Assembly: GCF_023734095.1 (NCBI RefSeq)
Contig: NZ_AP024620.1
Span: forward strand, 3,096,501-3,160,500
Origin: Moorella sp. Hama-1
Lineage (GTDB): Bacteria > Bacillota > DSM-521 > Neomoorellales > Neomoorellaceae
Direction of reading: 5' to 3'
DNA length: 64,000 nt
The notes below the pieces were generated by a model. That model saw nothing but the letters and a program-made list of their open reading frames with translations. It was not told the DNA's origin and made no database searches. Shown here in pieces: positions 25,941 through 33,235 of this stretch (positions within the stretch are counted from its first letter, which is position 1; every line of letters begins with the position of its first letter). The translations under genes were made by a program, and so were the position numbers.

Positions 25941-26309
25941 TTATCCCTTCTCAGGCTTATAGCCAATCCCCCGAGCTAACTGGTAATTGATAAATTGATT
26001 AAGGCTGGTATTTTCTTCTCTGGCCCTCTCAACCAGCGCCCGGTGTAATGACCTGGTAGTCCGGATTAATATGCGGCCGCTATATTCCTCATCGGATGCT
26101 GGCTCTGGAATTGGGTCGCCATGTTCCAGGGCATCGATCAACCAGCAACGTTTTGCATCTTCAATCATTGCCAGGGCTTCTTCTTTTGTCTCTCCCTGGG
26201 AAAGGAAACCTGGTAGTTCGGGTATTTCTACCGCATAACCACCCTCTGGAGAAGGGTAAAGAAGTATTCTATAAGGCAACTGCAGGTAATAATTAAGCTC
26301 CTTATTCAT
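25941..26309 (-). CDS. HicB-like antitoxin, solitary (copy 1)
   Basis: 122 aa from ATG 26309, chosen because it matches the start of the copy at 44973. N-terminal HicB fold with GGYAVEIPELPGFLSQGETK and EEALAMIEDAKRCWLIDALE; C-terminal ribbon-helix-helix (RILIRTTRSLHRALVERA). HicB neutralises the HicA RNase and represses the operon. No hicA is present at either copy, so it may act on a toxin elsewhere or be a stand-alone regulator. It lies between a vapB remnant and a vapC remnant, inserted in what was a vapBC locus. The two copies are about 90% identical. Confidence 0.8.
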   Translation of the reverse strand: MNKELNYYLQLPYRILLYPSPEGGYAVEIPELPGFLSQGETKEEALAMIEDAKRCWLIDALEHGDPIPEPASDEEYSGRILIRTTRSLHRALVERAREENTSLNQFINYQLARGIGYKPEKG

Positions 26310-26315
26310 CCTCAT

Positions 26316-26515
26316 CTTTCCAGGCCAGAAAGCTGTATTTCGGGGTATACCTTTTTGGGTTATTTTTTTAGAGAAAAGCAATATCTTTTTGCCTGTCGCT
26401 CATCAATTTTTTCCAGCATTCTTTTCAATTCTTCCTTGGTTCCCTTCAGCCGTTCCAAGTTTTCTTTTTCTTCCTTTAGCCTGGCCTCTAGAATGAGCAA
26501 ATCGCGCAATTTCAT
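26316..26515 (-). pseudogene. Frameshifted vapB-like antitoxin fused to a coiled-coil N-terminus
   Basis: ATG 26515 has AAGGGGG 9 nt upstream and opens a 51-codon frame (MKLRDLLILEARLKEEKENL...) stopping at 26360. Up to DERQAKR it matches the antitoxin at 33631 (EELKRILEKVDEQQAKR). A one-base shift then makes YCFSLKK, while the other frame continues LLFSKKITQKGIPRNTAFWPG, matching ILLFSKKIAQKAPPKNTAFWPG. The ATG overlaps the stop of the nucleotidyltransferase fragment (ATGA), so before transposition these two were an operon. The short 51-aa product may still be made. Confidence 0.6.
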
Positions 26516-26571
26516 GCCAACTGCACCCCTTTTTCAGTCGCTTTCCGGCGCAGCGAATCCGGAGCCTCTTC
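26512..26571 (-). pseudogene. Distal fragment of the nucleotidyltransferase gene split by the transposon
   Basis: Minus strand: EEAPDSLRRKATEKGVQLA-stop, the usual end of a minimal nucleotidyltransferase. Removing the transposon and one CTCTTC copy joins it in frame to DLNLICEE of the fragment at 30211-30513, giving a protein of about 118 aa. Confidence 0.85.
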
Positions 26572-26592
26572 TGTAGGTCCTCACATTCATTC
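26572..26592 (+). repeat. Transposon left terminal inverted repeat
   Basis: TGTAG then TCCTCACATTC. A second, weaker match to the same core (ATTTCACTTTA) occurs at 26668-26678. These would be integrase-binding sites at the left end. Confidence 0.75.
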
Positions 26593-26783
26593 ATCCCAAA
26601 ATAATTCCATGGTCGCAAATTGGACAATATGCATCTGAAGTTAATACCAGGAGAATATGAAAATCCCATTTCACTTTACGCCAGTATTTAAACTATAGAT
26701 GGGTTTTAGTCCGTCTGTCCGTCTGCTGCAAGGAGTGCCGCTTCAGGGCGAAGCAGGTAGAATATTGGCTGGGAGGGGTTGCC

Positions 26784-27386
26784 ATGCAGCTGATATTCTA
26801 CACCACCGTGTCGCCTGAAGAGTACTGCCGCCAGGGTAAGGATTTCCCTTTCCCTGAACCTGATTATTGCCCCCATTGCCGGCTAAAGGTATCGCCGCAA
26901 AAACATGGATTTTTCGACCGTACCGCTATTACCGCCAATTTCAGCGGCCGTATCTTTATCCGGCGTTACTACTGCCAATACTGCCACACCACCATCTCCT
27001 ACCTACCCTCCTTTTGCCTGCCCTATTTCCAGTACACCGTAGATTTAATCTTTACCGGCATCAGGCTTGTGCTGGACTTTAATTTCTCCCTGCGGGGCTG
27101 CCTTAAGTTCCTAAAAGAGCGCTGCCGGCAGCTCTACTGGGATATCTCGCACCTGCAGTTTTACCTGCGCCGCTTTCTGACCAACTTGCAGGCCATCAAA
27201 CTGGGTCTGCGCCAGTTCCTGCCGCGGGTCCAATTGCCGGAGGAAAAGCTGGCTAAAAGGGAAGGAGCCCAAAAGGTACTCCGCCTCATGGCCACTGGAT
27301 TTGCCCACATCCAGATCTTCAGCGCCAGGTTTTACGAGGCGTACGGGTACTCTTTTATGGCTCCTTGGCACAATATTTTAGCATAA
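26784..27386 (+). CDS. DUF6431-type zinc-ribbon protein, first gene of the transposon
   Basis: 200 aa, GGGAGGGG 6 nt before ATG. Two CxxC pairs, CPHCRLK near residue 31 and CQYCHTT near 68, form a zinc ribbon followed by helices (LKFLKERCRQLYWDISHLQFYLRR). I recall DUF6431 proteins encoded beside integrase/ATPase transposition genes. Its role might be target recognition or end binding, comparable to TniQ/TnsD with their zinc fingers, but that is inference. A 170-bp gap separates it from the integrase gene. Confidence 0.65.
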   Translation: MQLIFYTTVSPEEYCRQGKDFPFPEPDYCPHCRLKVSPQKHGFFDRTAITANFSGRIFIRRYYCQYCHTTISYLPSFCLPYFQYTVDLIFTGIRLVLDFNFSLRGCLKFLKERCRQLYWDISHLQFYLRRFLTNLQAIKLGLRQFLPRVQLPEEKLAKREGAQKVLRLMATGFAHIQIFSARFYEAYGYSFMAPWHNILA

Positions 27387-27496
27387 ACGGAGCTCTTCTG
27401 GTACCCTTGGAGGTGAAAAAGGAAAAGCAACAAAACTTTGGTCTGGGGACCGGCTATCAGGAATGATATCATGATACTCAAGGGCGCCTGCAGGCT

Positions 27497-27508
27497 GTAA
27501 GCGCTTAC
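27497..27508. promoter_or_regulatory. Perfect palindrome before the integrase gene
   Basis: GTAAGCGCTTAC, a perfect 12-bp palindrome 49 bp upstream of the integrase start, inside the only sizable gap of the transposon. Possible operator controlling the integrase-ATPase pair. Confidence 0.4.
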
Positions 27509-27556
27509 GGCCTCCTAAAATTTAACATTTAGTACTAAAGGAGGCTGTGGTTCTTT

Positions 27557-28942
27557 ATGCTTTCTTCTCAAGACAGGGAAGAGATCGCCCTGAAGAAGTT
27601 TGCTTTGATTGCTCCGGTACTAAACGGCCAGGTGCCAAATCACAAGGAGTATTTTAGGGACCTGGCGGCCAAGCCTGTTGCAATGCCTAACTCAGGCCTG
27701 AAGCGGTATTCTCCCAAGAGTTTCTCCTGGTGGCTCTATCTCTACCGCCGCCATGGCCTGGAGGGGTTAAAACCCGGTTACCGTTCTGACCGGGGTAAAA
27801 GCCGGCGGATAACCGAAGAGATGGCCCTTAAAATCGCCACCAAAAGGGCGGAGAAACCGCGACTCAATGGCATCATGCTCTATGATGAGCTGGTCAAGGA
27901 GGGGGTGTTTACCCCTGATAAGGTCTCTCTATCCACCTTTTACCGCTATCTGGCCCAGCACCCAGACCTGGCGGCGCCTGCTGCTGCCGCGGCGGAGGCA
28001 AAGGAAATCAAACGCTTTGCCCATCAGTGGGTAAATGAGCTCTGGCAGGGGGATATCATGTATGGCCCTTACCTTAAAGCGGGTCGGGGTAAAAAGCAGA
28101 CTTACCTCATCGCCTTTATCGACGACGCCTCACGCCTGATCCTTCATGCCCAGTTCTTCTGGGAACAGAACTACACCGCCGTGCGGATGACCTTAAAAGA
28201 GGCTATTTTAAAGCGCGGCGTGCCGAAAATGATCTATACCGACAATGGTAAGGTTTACCGTTCGGGCCAGCTGGCCGTCGTTTGCGCTAGTCTAGGTTGT
28301 TCTTTACTCCATGCCGAACCTTTCGCCCCTTATGCCCGGGGTAAGATTGAGCGCTTCTTTCGCACGGTACGCACGCGCTTCTTGCCGCGTCTGGACCTGG
28401 ATAAAATTAAATCCCTGGAAGAATTGAACCTGGCCTTCTGGCAGTGGCTGGAGGAGGATTACCAGCGCAAAATCCATAGCTCTTTGGGCTTAAGCCCCCT
28501 GGACTTTTTCCTTTCCCAAACCGAGCGGGTGCGGGTCTTCCCTGACCCGGCGCTCCTGGATGAGTATTTCCTCCTGCGGGTGATGCGTAAGGTCAACCAT
28601 GACGCTACCTTCTCCCTGGATAATATTCTCTATGAAACGGAACCACAGCTGGCCGGCCTGCGCCTGGAGGTCAGGTACGACCCGGAATGGCTGGCTAATC
28701 CCGCCCGGCCGCTCCTTCTGTACCGGGAGGGTTTAAAGGTGGGCGAGGCCAGGCAGGTTGATCTGGCTACCAATGCCACGCTGAAAAGAAGGGGACGTGG
28801 CCGCCCGGCCCATAAGGACCAGGTTCCGGCCTTGGTAGAGGAATCCCCGCCTCCAGCTGACAGGCCCGAACCTTCGCCGGCCGTCTCTTTTGCCGACCTG
28901 CTCGAAGGTCAAGGAAAAACTGGAGGAAGCCAGGAGAGGTGA
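27557..28942 (+). CDS. DDE (rve) integrase/transposase, TniA/TnsB-like
   Basis: 461 aa. N-terminal helix-turn-helix region (SPKSFSWWLYLYRRHGLEGL) and HTH near LSTFYRYLAQH. The RNase-H-like core has the DDE triad in ELWQGDIMYGP, MIYTDNGKVYRS and GKIERFFRTVRTRF (D, D, E). A Mu-transposase-like beta-barrel (LAGLRLEVRYDPEW) comes next. The tail is Pro-rich and ends ...VSFADLLEGQ, which could contact the ATPase. An AGGAGG lies 12 nt before the ATG. It carries out DNA strand transfer for the element. Confidence 0.85.
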   Translation: MLSSQDREEIALKKFALIAPVLNGQVPNHKEYFRDLAAKPVAMPNSGLKRYSPKSFSWWLYLYRRHGLEGLKPGYRSDRGKSRRITEEMALKIATKRAEKPRLNGIMLYDELVKEGVFTPDKVSLSTFYRYLAQHPDLAAPAAAAAEAKEIKRFAHQWVNELWQGDIMYGPYLKAGRGKKQTYLIAFIDDASRLILHAQFFWEQNYTAVRMTLKEAILKRGVPKMIYTDNGKVYRSGQLAVVCASLGCSLLHAEPFAPYARGKIERFFRTVRTRFLPRLDLDKIKSLEELNLAFWQWLEEDYQRKIHSSLGLSPLDFFLSQTERVRVFPDPALLDEYFLLRVMRKVNHDATFSLDNILYETEPQLAGLRLEVRYDPEWLANPARPLLLYREGLKVGEARQVDLATNATLKRRGRGRPAHKDQVPALVEESPPPADRPEPSPAVSFADLLEGQGKTGGSQER

Positions 28943-28948
28943 GGCGTA

Positions 28949-29749
28949 ATGTTTCTGCCGTTCTTGGGTTTGAAGTTTAACCCTTTTAGCAAAGAGATCT
29001 CCTTCGACCAGTTGTTCTTAAGCCAGGACCTGCGGGAACTTACCTCCCGCCTGCAGTACCTGCTGCAGGTGCGGGGCATCGGCCTGGTTACCGGTGAGGC
29101 GGGCTGTGGTAAGACTACCGCCCTCAGGAAATTTGTCAGCGAGCTCAACCCCGCCCAGTACAAGGCCTGCTATTTCGCCCTCTCCACCGTCACCGTGCTG
29201 GAGTTTTACCAGGGCCTGGCTTTAATCCTGGGGGAAGAACCCAAGCATAAGAAAGTTCATATTTTCCACCAGATCCAGACGGCTATCACCAGCCTTTACG
29301 CCGACCGTCATATCACCCCGGTGATTGTCCTGGATGAAATCCATCTCGCTACCAACAAGGTCCTGGAGGATATTCGCCTCCTCTTTAACTTCCAGATGGA
29401 CTCCCAGAACCCCTTTATCCTTATCCTCGCCGGCCAGAACCTGATCCGTTCCCGGCTCGCCCTTAATGTCAACAACCCTTTAAGGCAGCGCCTTACGGTC
29501 AAGTATTTCCTCCAGGGCCTTAAACCTGAGGAACTTAAGGATTATTGCTTGAGCCGGCTAAAACTTGCTGGTATCCACGAGGATATTTTTGCCCCGGCTG
29601 CCTTTGATGCGATCTATGGCATCACCAACGGCTTACCCCGCCTGGTAAATAACCTGGTTACTACCTGTATGCTCTGCGCCTGTGGTAAGAAGCAGAGGTT
29701 GATTGATGAAGAGATCGTCTACCAGGCACAAAGGGAACTGGAGATTTAG
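28949..29749 (+). CDS. AAA+ ATPase of the transposon, ExeA/TniB-like
   Basis: 266 aa, 6 bp after the integrase stop. FLGLKFNPFSKEI is the ExeA-type N-terminus. Walker A is GEAGCGKTT, Walker B VIVLDEIHLA, sensor 1 ILAGQ, and the arginine-finger region LRQRL. TniB/TnsC-type ATPases select the target and activate the integrase, and they can give target immunity. Translational coupling to the integrase is likely. Confidence 0.85.
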   Translation: MFLPFLGLKFNPFSKEISFDQLFLSQDLRELTSRLQYLLQVRGIGLVTGEAGCGKTTALRKFVSELNPAQYKACYFALSTVTVLEFYQGLALILGEEPKHKKVHIFHQIQTAITSLYADRHITPVIVLDEIHLATNKVLEDIRLLFNFQMDSQNPFILILAGQNLIRSRLALNVNNPLRQRLTVKYFLQGLKPEELKDYCLSRLKLAGIHEDIFAPAAFDAIYGITNGLPRLVNNLVTTCMLCACGKKQRLIDEEIVYQAQRELEI

Positions 29750-29767
29750 ACGCCGGAGGTGGTAGCA

Positions 29768-30025
29768 ATGAATAGACTGCATTATTATTTTGCCAGTTGC
29801 GGTTTCGCCGACCTCCTCCCCCTGGCTATGAGAGTTGCCGGGGAACTGGATAGCAACCCGGCAGAAATGATTGAAGCTATCTGTAAGGTGGCTGATAAAG
29901 CCAGGACCTACCCGCCGACCAGAAACCGGGCGGCATGGTTTGCTGCTGTGTTTAGAGAAAAGTTGCTGGAAGCGCGGGCCGAGGTCCTGGCCCGGCGCAA
30001 AAATCGCTGGTATTCGCTGCCATAA
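29768..30025 (+). CDS. 85-aa transposon protein, function unknown
   Basis: Starts at ATG 29768 after CGGAGGTGG; GTG 29759 also in frame. Helical, ending ARRKNRWYSLP. It lies 18 bp after the ATPase gene and before the right-end repeats, so it is part of the element. No match to TniQ or resolvases that I can see. Could be an accessory DNA-binding or regulatory protein. Confidence 0.6.
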   Translation: MNRLHYYFASCGFADLLPLAMRVAGELDSNPAEMIEAICKVADKARTYPPTRNRAAWFAAVFREKLLEARAEVLARRKNRWYSLP

Positions 30026-30093
30026 GTCACCCGACCGGGCGCCCATTCCAGGGTGCCCGGCCTTTGCTTTATGGGTCGGGGCCTTTACTGGCG

Positions 30094-30204
30094 TAATCTG
30101 AGAATGATGTTTGGCTATATCCGGTTTAATCTGAGAAGCCTTATACTTTTGCTGCTATCTTGGGCTAATTTATTGTGAGAAGCTTTTCCGAATTAATGTG
30201 AGAA
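30094..30204 (+). repeat. Four direct repeats at the transposon right end
   Basis: TAATCTGAGAA (30094), TAATCTGAGAA (30127), TATTGTGAGAA (30171) and TAATGTGAGAA (30194), all in one orientation. The last is part of the terminal inverted repeat. Ordered sites like this are where TnsB/TniA-type integrases bind. Confidence 0.8.
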
Positions 30205-30210
30205 TCTACA

Positions 30211-30513
30211 CTCTTCCTCACAGATTAAATTCAAATCGTAAGGCCGGGCTATTTCTTCGGCGTAGACCTGCATCTGCCAGTAACGCTCTTTATCTTTAAA
30301 GCCCCGGACCAGGAGGTCAATATCCGAACGGTTGTGAAAGCCGCCCCAGGCTAAGGAACCAAATATATATACACTATCCACCCCGTACTTTTCCTTCAGC
30401 CAGATAGCTACCTCCCGGGCCCTGGCCCGGGCTTCGGCCTGTCGCAGCCCGGCCAGTATCCGGTCTTCCGCCATAACCTCCCGGCGTATAGCCATAAAGT
30501 CCCTGGTTGGCAT
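30211..30513 (-). pseudogene. Minimal nucleotidyltransferase (MNT) gene, proximal part, split by the transposon
   Basis: Starts at ATG 30513 (ATG 30495 also possible). The MNT core is clear: YGVDSVYIFGSLAWGGFHNRSDIDLLV holds the G-S-x10-D-x-D nucleotidyltransferase site. The host gene runs to DLNLICEE at 30211; the present frame continues five codons into the transposon (CRFSH) and stops at 30193. Loss of the last 17 residues may leave activity. MNT proteins act as antitoxins or modify HEPN toxins. The downstream gene in the original operon was the coiled-coil/vapB-like frame at 26515, not a HEPN gene. Confidence 0.82.
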
Positions 30514-30652
30514 ATCACTGTCACCGCCCTGAACTATTGCCGCTTTGAGAAGCCATTAACACCTTCCTGTAGTTTATTTTACCATAGGTGTTTAGGGAAA
30601 GGATACTCTTAAATCAAGTGACCAGCACAGCAGAACGTATACAGCCAACCTG

Positions 30653-30698
30653 AAAAAACATTAAGCCCCCGGCCATGCCTGCTGGCAGGGCCCGGGCT
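30653..30698 (-). terminator. Terminator after the secreted helical protein gene
   Basis: Minus strand: AGCCCGGGCC, loop, GGCCGGGGGCT, then TTAATGTTTTTT. A G+C-rich stem with a small bulge and a T tract, about 60 bp after the stop at 30757. Confidence 0.7.
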
Positions 30699-30756
30699 AC
30701 CCGTCCTTTTACATACTACCTACCTCGACCAGACCTTTCCGGCAGCCTTTCTCCGG

Positions 30757-31289
30757 CTACTTCCCATTCCTGGGGTTGGGAAACTTGGTTAAATCCAGTT
30801 GCTGCATGTGCTCTATAATCTGGTTTGCCTGATCCTGGCTTATCTTGCCTTGAGCTACGTCCTGATCCAGTTTGGTCTTCTCGGCATTGATTATGCTCTC
30901 TTTTATCTGATCCAAACTTATACCCTTTTCTGTGGCCAGTTGTTGTATCGATTTGCCATTTTTAAACTCCTGTCCGAGCTGCTGGGGTGTCATTCCCAGG
31001 GCTGAGGCGATAGCATCGAGGTTATGCAACCCTCCCATACCAGGGGTTGGACCCTGGGAGCCAAACATACCGGGTAAATCGGAAAAGCGTCCTGCAGCGA
31101 TATCTTGTTCCATTTTTTGTCCCTGGTCGGCAGTAATTAACCCCTCGGAAACAGCGGTGTAATCTGCTGCAAACTTGTCTGTGATTTAGTGGAATCGTCT
31201 CCCTGGGCCAGGGCTATGCTCGTTGCCCCCAAACCCATAATTAACGCGGCTGCAAGGGTTAATCTGAGAAGCTTTTTAAATTTGCCCAT
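30757..31289 (-). pseudogene. Secreted helical protein, DUF2680-like, frameshifted after the signal peptide
   Basis: ATG 31289 begins a signal peptide (LRLTLAAALIMGLGATSIALA). About 20 codons later the frame is lost at DSTKSQT. One base away it continues KFAADYTAVSEGLITADQGQ-K, then MEQDIAAGRFSDLPG and two tandem helical repeats (GMTPQQLGQEFKNGKSIQQL; EKGISLDQIKESI...) to 30757. Proteins of this type are exported, contain repeated short helices and have no known activity. The one-base loss near 31175 makes it a likely pseudogene unless the ATG at 31113 is used to give a cytoplasmic 118-aa product. Confidence 0.65.
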
Positions 31290-31752
31290 TTTAATCTCTT
31301 CACTTTAATTTTTGGCAAGCAGGAAACTCTTCCTGGCGCCAACTGTCAGGGAGCCTGTACCCGCAGGTCCGCAGGTTTTACCTTTATGCAGGGCCTTTCT
31401 TTGCCGCTATGTAACTCGCGGAGACCCGGTGCTTATGACTCCCTTAACACCAGCACGGCCGGCAGCGCCAAACCCTTCTTTTTTACCATAGTTTGTCACC
31501 TCCCTATTGCGAAATTAGTGGTGCTTAACGGCTCCCATTATAGCAGCCGAAACTGAAATTAGGCTGAAATCCGGCTAAAAGCCAGCAGAAAATTTGGATA
31601 TACTTTCCTAGATTGCTATAGGACTTTTCAAAAAGTTATATTTATATGCCGCACAGGATAGATTTCCCAAAGTTTTTATAGCTTGGGGAACATACAATCT
31701 TTACGCCGGGAACAGCCCTGTAAAACCTGAACGACACCGGGTTTCCGAAAAG
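31290..31752. other. Non-coding stretch, possibly structured
   Basis: Apart from the leader ORF, I find no gene. A hairpin CAGGAA-gagt-TTCCTG lies near 31318-31336 and GC-rich segments follow. I looked for riboswitch classes (c-di-GMP, cobalamin, guanidine) and could not match one. Confidence 0.3.
31433..31489 (-). CDS. Possible 18-aa leader peptide
   Basis: ATG 31489 with a strong GGGAGGTGA 7 nt upstream. Encodes MVKKKGLALPAVLVLRES. It lies 144 nt upstream of the frameshifted secreted-protein gene. It resembles a signal-peptide start cut short, or a leader controlling the downstream gene. Confidence 0.35.
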   Translation of the reverse strand: MVKKKGLALPAVLVLRES

Positions 31753-31782
31753 TGTCACCTTACCACAAAAATATGGTATAAT
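31753..31782 (+). promoter_or_regulatory. Promoter of the Rpn gene at 31807
   Basis: TGTCAC (31753-31758), 18-bp spacer, TATAAT (31777-31782), 24 bp before the ATG. The -10 is perfect and the -35 weak. Confidence 0.6.
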
Positions 31783-31806
31783 GATACCCGGAAGAAGGTG
31801 TTCCTA

Positions 31807-32841
31807 ATGCCGGAAAACGAAGGGCAGCCAGGACCTCCCCACCACCCCCACGACAAAGGTTACAAGCAACTCCTTTCTAACAAAAGGGTGTTCCTGGAAC
31901 TCATAAAGACCTTCGTCCGGGAAGAATGGGTGGAGACCATTGATGCCGACAACCTCATCCTGGTGAACAAATCCTACGTCCTCCAGGATTTCAGCGAGAA
32001 GGAAGCGGATGTAGTCTACAGACTCAAGACCAGGGGTAAAAACGTCATCTTTTACGTCCTGCTGGAGCTGCAGTCAACAGTAGACTACCTGATACCCTTC
32101 CGCCTTTTGCTCTATATGGTCGAGATCTGGCGGGAAATCTACAACAACACGCTGCAGAACGAACGGGAGAGCAAAAATTTCCGCCTGCCGCCCATCATAC
32201 CAGCCGTGCTCTACAATGGTGCCGGCTCCTGGACGGCGGCGCTCTCCTTCAAAGAAATGCTGGAGAGTTACCGGGATTTCAGCGGGCATCTCCTGGACTT
32301 CCGCTACCTGCTGTTTGATGTGAATCGTTACAGCGAAGAAGAGCTTATCAGGGCGGCCAATCTGATCGCCGGCGTCTTTCTATTGGATCAGAAGATGCAA
32401 CCGGCAGAGCTGGCGGGACGGTTGCAGAAACTGGCGGGGGTCTTAAAACGCCTTACGCCGGATGAGTTCCGCCATTTCACAACCTGGTTGAAGAACGTAG
32501 TCAAGCCGAGAGTGCCCGGAGATTTCAGCGCTAAAATCGACGGCATCCTGAACGAGAGCAATCCCCTGGAGGTGGAACGGATGATTTACAACTTGGAGCT
32601 AACCTTGGAAGAGATGCAGCAGCAGGCTTTATTGAAGGGCAAGATGGAAGGCAAGCTTGAGGGTAAGTTGGAGGGTAAGCTTGAGGGTAAGCTTGAGGGT
32701 AAGCTTGAGGGTAAGTTGGAAGGAAAGTTGGAAGTAGCCAAAAACTTGCTGCTGCTCAACGTAGACATTGACACCATTATCAAGGCTACGGGACTTAGCC
32801 CCGAAGAGATAAATACCCTGAGAAAGCAACTGGAAAATTGA
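31807..32841 (+). CDS. Rpn-family recombination-promoting nuclease (YhgA/Transposase_31 type)
   Basis: 344 aa from ATG 31807 (AAGAAGGTG upstream). HDKGYKQLLSNKRVFLELIKTF is the classic Rpn start. The PD-(D/E)XK site is EADVVYRL followed by VLLELQS (E-x-Q). The C-terminal quarter has eight tetrapeptide units, KMEG-(KLEG)6-KLEV, encoded by 12-bp DNA repeats, then a small helical domain (GLSPEEINTLRKQLEN). Rpn proteins cut DNA, promote RecA-independent recombination and have been linked to phage defence. An internal GGAGGTGG-AACGG-ATG at 32581 (Met259) could make the C-terminal domain alone. Confidence 0.87.
   Translation: MPENEGQPGPPHHPHDKGYKQLLSNKRVFLELIKTFVREEWVETIDADNLILVNKSYVLQDFSEKEADVVYRLKTRGKNVIFYVLLELQSTVDYLIPFRLLLYMVEIWREIYNNTLQNERESKNFRLPPIIPAVLYNGAGSWTAALSFKEMLESYRDFSGHLLDFRYLLFDVNRYSEEELIRAANLIAGVFLLDQKMQPAELAGRLQKLAGVLKRLTPDEFRHFTTWLKNVVKPRVPGDFSAKIDGILNESNPLEVERMIYNLELTLEEMQQQALLKGKMEGKLEGKLEGKLEGKLEGKLEGKLEGKLEVAKNLLLLNVDIDTIIKATGLSPEEINTLRKQLEN
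32581..32841 (+). other. Candidate intragenic antitoxin ORF in the Rpn gene (86 aa)
   Basis: GGAGGTGG at 32568-32575, 5-nt spacer, ATG 32581, in the frame of the nuclease gene. The product (MIYNLELTLEEMQQQALLKG... to the common stop) lacks the nuclease domain and holds the KLEG repeat and C-terminal helices. For E. coli Rpn proteins a C-terminal short form made from an internal start has been reported to inhibit the nuclease. The site here is stronger than the main start's. Function is inference. Confidence 0.6.
32641..32736 (+). repeat. 12-bp tandem repeat in the Rpn gene, 8 units
   Basis: Units AAGCTTGAGGGT and AAGTTGGAGGGT, eight in a row with first and last variant. The copy at 43252-43323 has six. 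Each unit keeps the frame, so slippage changes only linker length. Confidence 0.9.
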
Positions 32842-33215
32842 GCTTGCTGAAGCATTAGGCCGAAGGGTCGCGGGTGAACGCCGCCGGCCCGGCGGAAAAG
32901 AATCAACTCACCCGCAAGGCGAGATCCTGGAGCATTCGGCCACCTGGGACGAGGCCGGCAAGATTATCGCTGGAGGCTTTAAGCCGGCTGGGCCAGGTAA
33001 CGGGCCGCAATACCAGCACCCAGGACCTGACGCAGCAGTTCAGCGCCTTACTGGAGCAGTACCAGGCCAAAGTCGCCCAGGTGAACGCCGCCGGCGACCC
33101 GGCGGAGAAGGAAAAGCTCCAGGGGGGCTAAAGCCCTGGAGCAGTAGCTCAGCACCTGGGACCAGGAAACGCAGCAGCATACCGTCATCTTGTGGCTGGA
33201 GACGAAGTAAGGGAC
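32842..33215 (+). pseudogene. DUF4349 gene fragments, with tail copy 2 of 6
   Basis: 32969-33205 matches the 3' end of the intact DUF4349 gene (38228-38458): SRLGQVTGRNTSTQDLTQQF, LLEQYQAKVAQVNAAGDPAE, with a shift at AAGCTCCAGGGGGG and a stop (CAGTAG). 32842-32960 is a more degraded second piece also found after the Rpn fragment at 43423. Ends with GACGAAGTAAGGGACC and the terminator hairpin with one change. Confidence 0.8.
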
Positions 33216-33235
33216 CGCGAGGTCTCTTGTTTAAT

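Larger units (their letters stand above)
26572..30210 (+). mobile_element. Compact four-gene DDE/AAA+ transposon, 3639 bp, with CTCTTC target duplication
   Basis: The left end starts TGTAGGTCCTCACATTC; the right end read inward is TGTAGATTCTCACATTA. They match at 18 of 21 positions. CTCTTC lies directly outside both ends (26566-26571 and 30211-30216), a 6-bp target duplication. TGT...ACA termini, multiple subterminal repeats and an integrase + ATPase pair are features of the Tn7/Tn552/Tn5053 group and Mu. Contents: DUF6431 zinc-ribbon gene, DDE integrase, ExeA/TniB-like ATPase and an 85-aa gene. The disrupted target gene can be rebuilt exactly, so the boundaries are firm. No resistance cargo. 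Confidence 0.88.

Noticed and set aside
31260-31280. TAATCTGAGAAGC match to the transposon right-end repeat
   Set aside because: It lies in signal-peptide codons of the secreted protein, 1 kb outside the proven transposon boundary; regarded as chance.
31290-31520. Riboswitch upstream of the secreted helical protein
   Set aside because: I could not find the conserved cores of c-di-GMP, guanidine, cobalamin or SAM classes.
32641-32736. Short tandem repeats considered as CRISPR or transposon end
   Set aside because: Twelve-bp units without spacers, in frame within an Rpn gene and encoding KLEG; a coding repeat.
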